The translations under genes were made by a program, and so were the position numbers. The notes under the pieces are model-generated. The model had not been told where the DNA came from. It was given only the letters and a program-made list of their open reading frames with translations, and ran no database searches. Source: Caulobacter vibrioides (GTDB lineage Bacteria; Pseudomonadota; Alphaproteobacteria; Caulobacterales; Caulobacteraceae). From it: a stretch of 64,000 nucleotides of DNA. Positions 25,469 to 34,154 of the stretch are shown piece by piece (position 1 is the first letter of the stretch; every line of letters starts with the position of its first letter). The stretch covers positions 1-64,000 of the forward strand of contig LNIY01000070.1 of assembly GCA_001449105.1 (NCBI GenBank). Reading direction: 5' to 3'.

Positions 25469-26145
25469 GCGCCGACGCGCAGAAGAAGGCTTCGGGCGAA
25501 GCCGCCGCCCTGCTGGTGGAGCCGGGCATGGTCGTGGGCCTGGGCACCGGCTCGACCGCCGCCTGGTTCGTGAAGGCCCTGGCCGCCCGCAAGCTCGACG
25601 TTCGCGGCGTGCCGACCTCGGAGGCGACCGCCAGCCTGGCCCGCGAGCTCGGCATTCAACTGGCGACGCTGGACGACGTCATGTCGATCGACCTCACCGT
25701 CGACGGCGCCGACGAGATCGGCCCCGGCCTGTCCCTGATCAAGGGCGGCGGCGCGGCCCTGCTGCGCGAGAAGCTGGTCTGGGAGGCCTCCAAGCGCTGC
25801 ATCGTCATCGCCGACGCGGCCAAGCATGTGAAGGTCCTGGGCAAGTTCCCGCTGCCGATCGAGGTGGTGCGCTTCGGCCACCCTCACACCGGGCGTCGTC
25901 TGGCCGATATCGCCGCTGAGTTCGACCTGCCGCCGCCGCGCCTGCGCATGGCCGACCGCGGCGTCGTCGCCACTGACGGCGGCAACGTGATCTACGACAT
26001 GGCTTCGGGCGCGATCCCCGATCCGGCGGCCCTGGCCCAGGCCCTGAAGACCGTCACCGGCGTCGTCGACCACGGCCTGTTCCTCGACCTGGCCGACGAC
26101 GCCCTGGTGGGAACCGACGAGGGGGTGGTCAAGCTTCTGCCTTGA
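25465..26145 (+). CDS. rpiA: Ribose-5-phosphate isomerase A
   Basis: 226 aa from ATG 25465 (ATGA overlap with glmU). Conserved motifs: [12 protein letters not shown] for phosphate binding, [20 protein letters not shown] containing the catalytic Asp region, and [12 protein letters not shown] with the catalytic Glu and Lys. It interconverts ribose-5-phosphate and ribulose-5-phosphate in the non-oxidative pentose phosphate pathway. The length is at the normal value for RpiA. A 48-bp gap then leads into gor on the same strand, and the three genes may form one transcript. Confidence 0.97.
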   Translation: MSADAQKKASGEAAALLVEPGMVVGLGTGSTAAWFVKALAARKLDVRGVPTSEATASLARELGIQLATLDDVMSIDLTVDGADEIGPGLSLIKGGGAALLREKLVWEASKRCIVIADAAKHVKVLGKFPLPIEVVRFGHPHTGRRLADIAAEFDLPPPRLRMADRGVVATDGGNVIYDMASGAIPDPAALAQALKTVTGVVDHGLFLDLADDALVGTDEGVVKLLP

Positions 26146-26193
26146 TCCCATATCCCGATCCCGACGCTGTAAATTCGCTTTGATCCGGAGCCG

Positions 26194-27594
26194 ATGATGG
26201 CTGAGTACGACTTCGACCTCTTCGTCATCGGCGCCGGTTCGGGCGGCGTGCGCGCCGCGCGGCTGGCGGCCCTGTCGGGCGCCAAGGTGGCGGTGGCCGA
26301 GGAATATCGGGTCGGCGGCACCTGCGTGGTGCGCGGCTGCGTGCCCAAGAAGTTCATGGTCTACGCCAGCGAGGTCTCCAGCCAGCTGAAGACCGCCAAG
26401 GGCTACGGCTGGACGATCGGCGAGGCCGGCTTCGACTGGAAGACCTTCCTGCACGACAAGGACGTCGAGATCGCACGCCTGTCGGGCATCTACGTCACCA
26501 ACCTGCGCAAGGCCGGCGCCCACCTGCTGCACGGCAAGGCCCGGATCCTCGATCCCCACACCGTCGAGGTGCTGCCCAAGGAAGGTTCCGAAGGGGACGC
26601 CGGCCGCTACACGGCCCGCCGCATCCTGGTGGCCACCGGCGGTCGTCCGGTGCGTCCGCAGTTCGAGGGCGCCGAGTACGGCATCACCTCGGACGAGGCC
26701 TTCCACCTGCCGACCCTGCCCAAGCGGGTGCTGGTGGTCGGCGGCGGCTACATCGCCGTCGAGTTCGCCGGCATCTATGCCGGGCTCGGCGTCGAGACCA
26801 CGCTCTGCTACCGCGGCTCCAACATCCTGCGCGGCTTCGACGACGACGTCCGCGCCCATCTCGCCGACGAGATGGAAAAGCGCGGGATCAAGGTCGTGCT
26901 CGGCTGCTCGCACCAGTCGATCGAGAAGACCGAGGCGGGCCTCGTCAGCACGTTCAACAACGGCCTGACCTTCGAGAGCGACGTCGTGTTGTTCGCCACC
27001 GGCCGCGACCCCTACGTCGAGGGCCTGGGCCTGGAGAGCGCCGGGGTGAAGCTGAAGGACGACGGCGCGATCGCCGTCGACGCCTATTCCAAGACCAATG
27101 TCGACAGCATCTGGGCCGTCGGCGACGTCACCGACCGCATCAACCTGACGCCCGTGGCGATCCGCGAGGGCGCGGCCTTCGCCCAGACCGAGTTCTACGG
27201 CAACCCGACCACCTTCGATCACGACCTCGTCGCTTCGGCGGTGTTCTCGCAGCCGCCGATCGGCGCGGTGGGCATGAGCGAGGCCGAGGCCCGCCACGCC
27301 TTCGGCAAGGTCGACATCTATCGCGCCGTCTTCCGGCCGATGAAGCTCACCTTCTACGGCGGCCAGGAGCGCTGCCTGATGAAGCTGGTCGTGCGCCAGG
27401 ACAACGAGCAGATCGTCGGCGTCCATGTCGTCGGTCCGGACTCGCCGGAGATCATCCAGATGGCGGCCATCGCCGTGAAGATGGGCGTGACCAAGCCGCA
27501 GTGGGATTCCACCTGCGCCGTCCACCCCACGCTGGCCGAGGAACTGGTCACGATGCGCGAGAAGTACGTGCCGGCCGAGGTGGGCGGCGTATGA
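26194..27594 (+). CDS. gor: Glutathione-disulfide reductase
   Basis: 466 aa from ATG 26194 (a second ATG follows at 26197). FAD-binding GAGSGGVRAARLAA is at the N-terminus, followed by the redox-active GGTCVVRGCVPKK (Cys44, Cys49), the NADPH-binding VVGGGYIAVEFAGIYAGLG, and the C-terminal dimer-interface HPTLAEELVTM with the active-site His-Glu pair. This is the Cys-x4-Cys class of flavin disulfide reductases, and the spacing and C-terminus match glutathione reductase. It regenerates GSH in the cytosol. It overlaps by 4 bp a membrane gene for an O-antigen-ligase-like protein, an unexpected partner. Confidence 0.95.
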   Translation: MMAEYDFDLFVIGAGSGGVRAARLAALSGAKVAVAEEYRVGGTCVVRGCVPKKFMVYASEVSSQLKTAKGYGWTIGEAGFDWKTFLHDKDVEIARLSGIYVTNLRKAGAHLLHGKARILDPHTVEVLPKEGSEGDAGRYTARRILVATGGRPVRPQFEGAEYGITSDEAFHLPTLPKRVLVVGGGYIAVEFAGIYAGLGVETTLCYRGSNILRGFDDDVRAHLADEMEKRGIKVVLGCSHQSIEKTEAGLVSTFNNGLTFESDVVLFATGRDPYVEGLGLESAGVKLKDDGAIAVDAYSKTNVDSIWAVGDVTDRINLTPVAIREGAAFAQTEFYGNPTTFDHDLVASAVFSQPPIGAVGMSEAEARHAFGKVDIYRAVFRPMKLTFYGGQERCLMKLVVRQDNEQIVGVHVVGPDSPEIIQMAAIAVKMGVTKPQWDSTCAVHPTLAEELVTMREKYVPAEVGGV

Positions 27595-28838
27595 GCGCGA
27601 CCCCCGTCGTTCCGGAGAAGGGCACGCCCTGGCTTGGCGGGGTGATGGTCTTCGTCTTCGCGCTCACCCCGCTGCTGGGCTACGCCGCGCAACTGGGCTT
27701 CGCGCCTCTGATGGCTCTGGCTGGGCTGCTGGTGCTGCCGGTGATGGGCAAGCCTCGCGCGCCCGCCGCGCCGGCCCTGATGCTGCTGCTGTTGGCGATC
27801 TGGGCAGCCTACAGCATGACCTGGAGCCCCGCCGCGCCGCCGCCCGGGTCGCTCAAGGACTACGGCGACGTCGAGAAGGTCACGGCGGTGAAGCTGTTCC
27901 TGCAGCTGGCGCTCTACGGCGCCGCCGTCGCCGCGGCCCTGCGCTTGTCGGCCCGCGCGGCCGACCGCGCGGCCACGGTCATGGGCTTTGGCCTTCTGGC
28001 CCTGGCCGTGGTGGTGGGCGTCGACGCCCTCAGCGGCGCGTCGATCTTCCAGAAACTGCGGGTGCTGACCGGTGATCCGGTTCGCCCCGACATCGCCAAG
28101 GTCAAGATATCCATCGGCTGCTACGTGATGGCGGTGCTGTTCTGGCCCGCCGCCGCGGCCTTGGCGCGCCGGGGCAAGCAGGCGGCCGTCGTGCTGCTGC
28201 TGGCCGGCGTGGTGACGACCTCGGTGCTGTCCAGCGCCGACTCCTGCCTGGTCGCCCTGGCGGCGGGCGGCGCGGTCTGGCTGCTGGTCAAGGGTACGGG
28301 CAAGCTGGGCGGTCGCCTGCTGACGCTGGTCGTGGCCGTTCCGTTCGTCGTCGCGCCGATCGCGGTGCTGTGGGCGATCCAGACCGGCTTCTGGGGCTGG
28401 CTGCACGGCCTGGTGCCGCCGTCATGGGATGCGCGCCTGAATATCTGGGCCTTCGCCGCCGACCACGTTCAGGACCACCCGTTCCGCGGCTGGGGGCTGG
28501 ACGCCAGCCGCACCTTCGGCGACGCGATCCCGCTGCACACCCATAACGCCCAGCTTCAGCTGTGGCTCGAACTCGGGGCCGTTGGCGCGGCCCTGGCCGG
28601 CGCCTTCTTCTGCTGGCTCGCCCACGGCGTCACCCGCACCGCCGAGACCGATCGGGGAACGGCGGCCATGAGCGGCGCGGCCCTGACCAGCTACCTGGTC
28701 ATCGGTGCGCTGAGCTTCGGGGTCTGGCAGGAATGGTGGATCGCCGTCGGCGCCCTGGCCATCGTCGCCTGCGTCGCGGTCCGTAGATCGAGCGGCGAAT
28801 ACAGCGACGAATGGGTTGAACTTTCCCCGGCCGACTAA
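27591..28838 (+). CDS. O-antigen ligase/polymerase family membrane protein
   Basis: 415 aa from ATG 27591, overlapping gor by ATGA. About ten to twelve membrane helices; between helices near residue 270-340 lies the periplasmic loop with DARLNIWAFAADHVQDHPFR and THNAQLQLWLELG, the conserved arrangement of Wzy_C/WaaL-type proteins that move lipid-linked glycans. No other polysaccharide genes flank it, so whether it ligates O-antigen, polymerises another glycan, or modifies protein is unknown. The short C-terminal tail is cytoplasmic. Expression presumably depends on the gor transcript. Confidence 0.82.
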   Translation: MSATPVVPEKGTPWLGGVMVFVFALTPLLGYAAQLGFAPLMALAGLLVLPVMGKPRAPAAPALMLLLLAIWAAYSMTWSPAAPPPGSLKDYGDVEKVTAVKLFLQLALYGAAVAAALRLSARAADRAATVMGFGLLALAVVVGVDALSGASIFQKLRVLTGDPVRPDIAKVKISIGCYVMAVLFWPAAAALARRGKQAAVVLLLAGVVTTSVLSSADSCLVALAAGGAVWLLVKGTGKLGGRLLTLVVAVPFVVAPIAVLWAIQTGFWGWLHGLVPPSWDARLNIWAFAADHVQDHPFRGWGLDASRTFGDAIPLHTHNAQLQLWLELGAVGAALAGAFFCWLAHGVTRTAETDRGTAAMSGAALTSYLVIGALSFGVWQEWWIAVGALAIVACVAVRRSSGEYSDEWVELSPAD

Positions 28839-28887
28839 AATATAGCTGTTCTCCGCACGATTTTTGCTTTTACCCGGAGGGTGCGCT

Positions 28888-29016
28888 ATGAGCGCTCCCT
28901 TTCAGAACCTTCGAGAAGATCATGACCGCCCGGTGGACCCCCGCGACCTGGAGAGCCAAACCCGCCAAGCACGTGCCGACGGACTATCCGGACGCGGGCG
29001 CTGTCGAGCGTGTTGA
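28888..29016 (+). other. Short upstream ORF overlapping the DAHP synthase start
   Basis: 42 codons from ATG 28888, preceded by the strong CCCGGAGGG ribosome binding site. The peptide begins [15 protein letters not shown] and is not rich in Phe, Tyr or Trp, so a classical aromatic attenuator is unlikely. It overlaps the aroG start at 28922 in another frame; the downstream ATG has only a weak site (GAGAAG), so translation of this ORF may couple to or compete with aroG. Not recognised as a protein; whether translated is unknown. Confidence 0.3.
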
Positions 29017-30301
29017 GCAGACTCTTCGCCAGATGCCGCCGCTGGTCTTCGCCGGCGAGGCGCGCCGCCTGAAGAGCCTGCTGGGCGACGTGGCCGAAGG
29101 TCGGGCCTTCCTGCTGCAAGGCGGCGATTGCGCCGAGAGCTTCAAGGAATTCCACGCCGACAACATCCGCGACACCTTCCGCCTGATCCTGCAGATGGCG
29201 GTGGTGCTGACCTTCGCCGGCGGCAAGCCGGTGGTGAAGGTGGGTCGCATCGCCGGCCAGTTCGCCAAGCCGCGCTCCGAGCCGATCGAGACCATCGGCG
29301 AGACGACCCTGCCGTCCTATCGCGGCGACATCATCAACGGCATGGACTTCAATGAGGCCGAGCGGGTTCCCGACCCGGACCGCCTGCTGAAGGCCTACGG
29401 CCAGTCGGCCGCGACCCTGAACCTGCTGCGCGCCTTCGCCAGCGGCGGCTATGCCGACCTCTACAACATCCACCGCTGGACCCTGGGTTTCGTTGGCGAC
29501 AGCCCGCAGGGCGCGCGCTACCGCGAACTGTCGGAGAAGATCAGCGAAGCCCTGACCTTCATGTCGGCCGTCGGCGTCACGCCCGACACCCAGCCCGACC
29601 TGAAGCGCGTGGAGTTCTTCACCAGCCACGAGGCCCTGCTGCTGGGCTTCGAGGAAGCCATGACCCGCGTCGATAGCACCTCGGGCGACTGGTACGACAC
29701 CAGCGCCCACCTGCTGTGGATCGGCGAGCGCACCCGCCAGCTGGACGGCGCCCACATCGAGTTCATGCGCGGCGTGAAGAACCCGATCGGCCTCAAGTGC
29801 GGCCCGACCATGGAAGGCGACGACCTCCTGCGCCTGATCGACGTGCTGAACCCGAACAACGAACCGGGTCGCCTGACGCTGTACGGCCGCTTCGGCTCGG
29901 ACAAGATCGCCGACCGCCTGCCGCGCCTGATGAAGGCCACGAAGGCCGACGGTCGCGCCGTGGTCTGGGCCACCGACCCGATGCACGGCAACACGCTGAA
30001 GGCCTCGACCGGCTACAAGACCCGTCCGTTCGACCGCATCCTTTCCGAAGTGAAGACTTTCGTGGAGGTGGCTCATTCGGAAGGCGTGCATCCGGGCGGC
30101 GTGCACCTGGAAATGACCGGGCAGAACGTCACCGAATGCCTGGGCGGCGCCCGGGCGGTGTCCGAGACGGATCTGGCCGATCGCTACCACACCCACTGCG
30201 ACCCGCGCCTGAACGGCGAGCAGGCCCTGGAGCTGGCGTTCCTGGTGGCCGAGAAGCTGAAGGCGGCCCGCGACGACCAGCGTAAGGTCGCCAACGGCTG
30301 A
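28922..30301 (+). CDS. aroG: Class II 3-deoxy-7-phosphoheptulonate synthase
   Basis: 459 aa from ATG 28922. N-terminal [20 protein letters not shown] and [20 protein letters not shown], then [40 protein letters not shown] and the metal-site region [13 protein letters not shown] are diagnostic of the plant-type/class II DAHP synthases. The enzyme joins PEP and erythrose-4-phosphate as the first step of the shikimate pathway in the cytosol. The start is fixed by homology, not by ribosome binding site strength. A separate 42-codon ORF with a stronger site begins 34 bp upstream in another frame. A terminator hairpin follows, so the gene is monocistronic. Confidence 0.95.
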   Translation: MTARWTPATWRAKPAKHVPTDYPDAGAVERVEQTLRQMPPLVFAGEARRLKSLLGDVAEGRAFLLQGGDCAESFKEFHADNIRDTFRLILQMAVVLTFAGGKPVVKVGRIAGQFAKPRSEPIETIGETTLPSYRGDIINGMDFNEAERVPDPDRLLKAYGQSAATLNLLRAFASGGYADLYNIHRWTLGFVGDSPQGARYRELSEKISEALTFMSAVGVTPDTQPDLKRVEFFTSHEALLLGFEEAMTRVDSTSGDWYDTSAHLLWIGERTRQLDGAHIEFMRGVKNPIGLKCGPTMEGDDLLRLIDVLNPNNEPGRLTLYGRFGSDKIADRLPRLMKATKADGRAVVWATDPMHGNTLKASTGYKTRPFDRILSEVKTFVEVAHSEGVHPGGVHLEMTGQNVTECLGGARAVSETDLADRYHTHCDPRLNGEQALELAFLVAEKLKAARDDQRKVANG

Positions 30302-30329
30302 CCTTAAGGTCAACCTCGGATTCGAGACG

Positions 30330-30365
30330 AAAGGGGCCTCGTGGATCAGTTCCACGGGGCCCTTT
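30330..30365 (+). terminator. Rho-independent terminator after aroG
   Basis: Stem AAAGGGGCCtCGTGG with CCACGgGGCCCTTT around a 6-nt loop, 29 bp downstream of the stop and ending in TTT. It reads as a terminator in both directions. Confidence 0.75.
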
Positions 30366-30501
30366 CAATAGTGCCCTTACGGCATGCGAAAAGATTTGTC
30401 GCAATTGCGAGGTTGCTTTTCGCAGATGCACACTCAAGACCTTCCAACGACTTGACCGCTAGCCCGGCGCTCTCCAATGGTTGTTTGAAGGGAGTGAATT
30501 T

Positions 30502-32292
30502 ATGCGTCTGCAGGCCAAGTTGAAGCGCGAGTGGCGGTTCCTGAAGGGGCTGACCCGCACCCTAAAGCGTGTGAAGTCGATCGCGCCCGACAGCGACAAC
30601 CTGATCTGCGACGATCTGGAGGCGGCGGTCGACAAGTGGCGCAACAACCCCGCCATCACGTTCGAAGGCAAGACGATCACCTATGCCGAGCTGGACGCGA
30701 TCGCGAACCGCTACGCGCACTGGGCCAAGGGGCAGGGGATCACCCGCGGCCAGACCGTGGCCCTCTTCATGCCCAACCGGATCGAGTACCTGGCCATCTG
30801 GTACGGCCTTTCGAAGGTCGGCGTCGCCACGGCTCTGATAAATAACCAACTGACGGGCGCCGCGCTGGCGCACTGCCTCAACATCTCCCAGGCGCTGCAC
30901 TGCATCGTCGACACCGAGACCTCGCCCTGTTTCGAGGACGTGAAGGAGCAGCTCGGTCGCCACATCCAGCAATGGGTGCTGGGTCCCGCCCACGGCGACC
31001 AGCGCGACCTGGTCAACGCCCTGAAGAGCTGCAGCCAGCTGCGCCCCGACCGCCTGACGGCCCGCGACGGCCTGGTGGCCAAGGACACCGCCCTCTACAT
31101 CTTCACCAGCGGTACCACGGGCCTGCCCAAGGCCGCGCGCATCACCCACATGCGCGCCCAGCTCTACATGCGCGGCTTCGCCGGCTCGACCGACTCGCGC
31201 GCCAGCGACCGCATCTACGTGACGCTGCCGCTCTACCACGCCACCGGCGGTCTCTGCGCCATGGGCGCGGGCCTGCTGAACGGCGGCAGCATCGTGCTGC
31301 GCAAGAAGTTCTCGGCCACGCACTTCTGGAGCGACGTGGTCGCCGAGAACTGCACCATGTTCGTCTATATCGGCGAGCTGTGCCGTTATCTGGCCAACCA
31401 GCCCGAGAGCGAGCACGAGCGCGCCCACAAGATCCGCCTGATCTTCGGCAACGGCCTGCGTCCCGACGTCTGGGACGACATGCTCGACCGCTTCAAGGTC
31501 GGCGGCGTGCTGGAGTTCTACGGGGCCACCGAAGGCAACGTGTCGCTGTTCAACTTCGACGGCCGCCGCGGCGCCATCGGCCGCGTGCCGGGCTACCTGA
31601 AGAAGAAGTTCAACATCCGCATCGTCAAGTTCGACGTCGAGACCGAGACTCCCGTGCGCAGCGCCAACGGCTGCTGCATCGAGGTCAAGCCGGGCGAGAT
31701 CGGCGAGTGCATCGGCCACATCGCCGGCGACGCGCGCTCCAACTTCACCGGCTACGCCGACAAGGCCGCCACCGAGAAGAAGGTGCTGCACGACGTCTTC
31801 GAGAAAGGCGACGCCTGGTTCCGCACCGGCGACCTGATGCGCCAGGACGGCGACGGCTACATCTACTTCGTCGACCGCATCGGCGACACCTTCCGCTGGA
31901 AGGGCGAGAACGTCGCCACCAGCGAGGTTTCCGAGCGCCTGGCCGGCTTCCCGGGCGTCAAGGAGATCAATGTCTACGGCGTGCCGGTGGGCGATCTGGA
32001 CGGCAAGGCCGGCATGGCCTCGCTCGTCGTCGGCCCCGAGTTCGAGATCGACAACCTGGCCGAATATGTCGACCGCGAGATGCCCGCCTACGCCCGTCCG
32101 GTGTTCGTGCGCCTGCAGCCCGAGATCGAGACCACCGGCACCTTCAAGTACCGCAAGATCGACCTGGTGAAGGAGGGCTTCGACCCGGCCGTCATCAAGG
32201 ATCCGCTGTACTTCCGCGAGCCCGGCAAGGGCTATGTGAAGATCACCAAGGCGGTCCACACCAAGATCCTGGCCGGCGGGTTCAAGCTCTGA
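30502..32292 (+). CDS. Long-chain acyl-CoA synthetase (FATP/VLACS type)
   Basis: 596 aa from ATG 30502 with GAAGGGAG ribosome binding site. The AMP-binding P-loop is FTSGTTGLPKAARITH near residue 204, followed by LPLYHATGGLCAMGAG, EFYGATEGNVSLFNF and FRTGDLMRQDGDGYIYFVDR, and the C-terminal hinge and swivel KYRKIDLVKEGFD. This subfamily (long-chain acyl-CoA synthetase of the very-long-chain, SLC27-like type) activates fatty acids with ATP and CoA. It precedes an alpha/beta hydrolase with no space between, suggesting lipid or ester catabolism. A poly-hydrophobic signal peptide is absent, so it is soluble or peripheral. Confidence 0.9.
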   Translation: MRLQAKLKREWRFLKGLTRTLKRVKSIAPDSDNLICDDLEAAVDKWRNNPAITFEGKTITYAELDAIANRYAHWAKGQGITRGQTVALFMPNRIEYLAIWYGLSKVGVATALINNQLTGAALAHCLNISQALHCIVDTETSPCFEDVKEQLGRHIQQWVLGPAHGDQRDLVNALKSCSQLRPDRLTARDGLVAKDTALYIFTSGTTGLPKAARITHMRAQLYMRGFAGSTDSRASDRIYVTLPLYHATGGLCAMGAGLLNGGSIVLRKKFSATHFWSDVVAENCTMFVYIGELCRYLANQPESEHERAHKIRLIFGNGLRPDVWDDMLDRFKVGGVLEFYGATEGNVSLFNFDGRRGAIGRVPGYLKKKFNIRIVKFDVETETPVRSANGCCIEVKPGEIGECIGHIAGDARSNFTGYADKAATEKKVLHDVFEKGDAWFRTGDLMRQDGDGYIYFVDRIGDTFRWKGENVATSEVSERLAGFPGVKEINVYGVPVGDLDGKAGMASLVVGPEFEIDNLAEYVDREMPAYARPVFVRLQPEIETTGTFKYRKIDLVKEGFDPAVIKDPLYFREPGKGYVKITKAVHTKILAGGFKL

Positions 32293-33122
32293 GCCTGGCG
32301 GAGGCCTGGTCGCCCCTGGCGATCTTCGCCGCCCTGACGCCCAAGGACCCCGCGCGCCGCCCGGTGCGCGGGGTTTCCTATGGCGACCACCCGCGCCGGA
32401 AGCTCGACGTCTATGCGCCCCCTCGAGGAGCGACGGGCGGGGCGGGGGATCGGCCCGTGCTGGTGTTCTTCTACGGCGGAGCCTGGAACTCGGGTCGCCG
32501 CGCCGACTACGCCTGGGCCGCCCGGGCCCTGGCGGCCCAGGGCTTCCTTGTCGTCGTGCCCGACTACCGGCTTCATCCCGAGGTCCGCTATCCGGCCTTC
32601 CTGGAGGACGCGGCCCTGGCCGTGCGCTGGACGATCGAGCACGCCGAGCGCTGGGGCGGGGATCCGGCCCGGCTGTCGCTGGCGGGCCACTCGGCCGGGG
32701 CCTACATCGCCGCCATGCTGGCGCTGGACCCGTCCTGGCTGGCGGCCGCCGGCGCGGCGCCCGGCGCGGTGAAGGCCTTCGCCGGCCTTTCCGGGCCCTA
32801 CGCCTTCCTGCCGCTGGATGGGCCGATCACCACCCGCACCTTCGGACACGTGGCGGACCTGCCGGCCACCCAGCCGACCAGCTTCGCCAGCGCCGACGCG
32901 CCCGCCGCCTTCCTGGCCGCCGGCGAGGGCGACCGCACCGTCCGCCCGCGCAACACCCGCAAGCTGGCCAAGGCCCTGCGCGAGGCCGGCGCGGTCGTCG
33001 AGGAGCAGGTCTATCCGGGCCTGGATCACGCCGCCCCGCTGCTGGCCCTGTCGCGACCCTTCCGCCGCAAGGCGCCGGTGCTGGCGCGGATGAGCGAGTT
33101 CCTGAAGGCCTGGGCGGGCTGA
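32289..33122 (+). CDS. Alpha/beta hydrolase, BD-FAE/esterase-lipase type
   Basis: Up to 277 aa. Oxyanion motif FFYGGAWNSG, nucleophile elbow AGHSAGAYIAAM (Ser), and the C-terminal GLDHAAP with catalytic His mark a serine hydrolase of the carboxylesterase family resembling acetylxylan or kynurenine-formamidase-like enzymes. The conserved N-terminus (SLAEAWSPLAIFAALTPKD) extends back to CTG 32289, which overlaps the acyl-CoA synthetase stop (CTGA); the first ordinary start is GTG 32364, which would remove that helix. The CTG call is therefore tentative but favoured by the protein. Substrate unknown; the neighbouring acyl-CoA synthetase suggests release and activation of acyl groups. Confidence 0.72.
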   Translation: MSLAEAWSPLAIFAALTPKDPARRPVRGVSYGDHPRRKLDVYAPPRGATGGAGDRPVLVFFYGGAWNSGRRADYAWAARALAAQGFLVVVPDYRLHPEVRYPAFLEDAALAVRWTIEHAERWGGDPARLSLAGHSAGAYIAAMLALDPSWLAAAGAAPGAVKAFAGLSGPYAFLPLDGPITTRTFGHVADLPATQPTSFASADAPAAFLAAGEGDRTVRPRNTRKLAKALREAGAVVEEQVYPGLDHAAPLLALSRPFRRKAPVLARMSEFLKAWAG

Positions 33123-33268
33123 ACCTGCGCGACGATCCACCGCGCCTTGCTGCGCTGCGATTGAACCTGGGGCCCATCCTGTCTATATGGCCGTGACTGA
33201 ACGCGGGTCATGTGTGTGGCGACCTCGCGAAATCCCAGTGTTTCAACGAGATAAGAAGGGGCGTCGCC

Positions 33269-33625
33269 ATGCTTCTGACCATGATGAAGGCCAAGCTGCA
33301 CCGCGCTACGGTCACCCAGGCCGACCTCGACTACGAAGGCTCGATCGCCATCGACCGCGACCTGCTGGACGCCTCGGGCATCCTGCCCAACGAACAGGTC
33401 GACGTGCTCAACATCACCACCGGCGCGCGTTTCACCACCTACGCCATCGAGGCCCCGCGCGGCTCCAAGGTGATCGGCGTCAACGGCGCCGCCGCCCGCC
33501 TGGTGCAGAAGAACGACACCGTCATCGTCGTCACCTACTGCCAGATGCCGGCCGAGGAGGCGCGCAACTACGCCCCGACCGTCGTGCTGCTCGACGAAGG
33601 CAACGTCATCAAGCAGGCCGCCTGA
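33269..33625 (+). CDS. panD: Aspartate 1-decarboxylase
   Basis: 118 aa from ATG 33269, with AGAAGGGG upstream. The self-processing site is YEGS (cleavage between Gly24 and Ser25, giving the pyruvoyl group), followed by [20 protein letters not shown] and [20 protein letters not shown], the full PanD fold and length. It makes beta-alanine for pantothenate and CoA in the cytosol. Adjacent starts at 33281 and 33284 are possible but less well placed. The gene overlaps a lipoprotein gene by one base (TGATG). Confidence 0.96.
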   Translation: MLLTMMKAKLHRATVTQADLDYEGSIAIDRDLLDASGILPNEQVDVLNITTGARFTTYAIEAPRGSKVIGVNGAAARLVQKNDTVIVVTYCQMPAEEARNYAPTVVLLDEGNVIKQAA

Positions 33626-34092
33626 TGCGGTCGGCCGCCGCCCTGGCGCTCGTCCTGGCCGGCGCCCTGGCGCTGGCCGGCTGCGGCGGCTCCAAGCTGC
33701 CCAAGGGCGTCGACGAGGACGCCCTGACCCAGGCCGTGGGCCGGGCCATCGGCTCGCCCTCGACCTGCGTGCTGATCGCCCAGGCCGACGGCAAGGTGCT
33801 GTGGACCGGCGGCGGCTACATCTCCTGCGCCCGCAACCTGCCGACCTGCGAGGGCAAGACCTCCACGGCCCAGGACGTGCTGAAGGCCAACCTGGCCAGC
33901 GAGGCCAAGTTCATCAGCTGCGACAGCTCGGCTGCGAACCGCGTGGGCTGGGCCATGGGCCCGATGCCCGCCGGCGAGGGCCGACAGCCCTCCGGTCTGC
34001 GCTATCTCGCCGTCATGGAAGGCGAGCGGGCCCTGCCGGGCATCGAGATCCAGGACCGCGTCGAGCGCGCCTTCGTCCGCGCCGGCTTCTAA
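33625..34092 (+). CDS. Small predicted lipoprotein of unknown function
   Basis: 155 aa from ATG 33625, overlapping the panD stop by one base. The signal peptide ends in LALAGC with the lipidation cysteine at residue 20. After it, four more cysteines (STCVLIA, ISCARNLPTCEG, ISCDSS) could form two disulfides in the periplasm. I do not recognise a family; the sequence is moderately conserved-looking with a hydrophobic beta pattern (VLWTGGGYISC, SGLRYLAVMEGE). The operon with panD is probably accidental rather than functional. A bidirectional hairpin follows. Confidence 0.75.
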   Translation: MRSAAALALVLAGALALAGCGGSKLPKGVDEDALTQAVGRAIGSPSTCVLIAQADGKVLWTGGGYISCARNLPTCEGKTSTAQDVLKANLASEAKFISCDSSAANRVGWAMGPMPAGEGRQPSGLRYLAVMEGERALPGIEIQDRVERAFVRAGF

Positions 34093-34102
34093 AAAAGGAA
34101 AA

Positions 34103-34126
34103 CCTCGCTCCCGGTGGGGAGCGAGG
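34103..34126. terminator. Bidirectional terminator between lipoprotein and SIMPL genes
   Basis: Perfect 10-bp stem CCTCGCTCCC/GGGAGCGAGG with a GGTG loop; preceded by AAAAAAGGAAAA on the + strand, which is a T-rich run for the minus-strand gene that ends at 34155. It also closes the + strand transcript. Confidence 0.85.
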
Positions 34127-34154
34127 CTTCCGGCTTCAACGCTGACGCCGCTCT

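Noticed and set aside
24625-26145. Long fused frame covering glmU and rpiA
   Set aside because: Its N-terminal half is the out-of-frame shadow of glmU; only the part from ATG 25465 is RpiA.
30481-30501. Earlier TTG start for the acyl-CoA synthetase
   Set aside because: ATG 30502 has GAAGGGAG at good spacing; the extra residues add nothing conserved.
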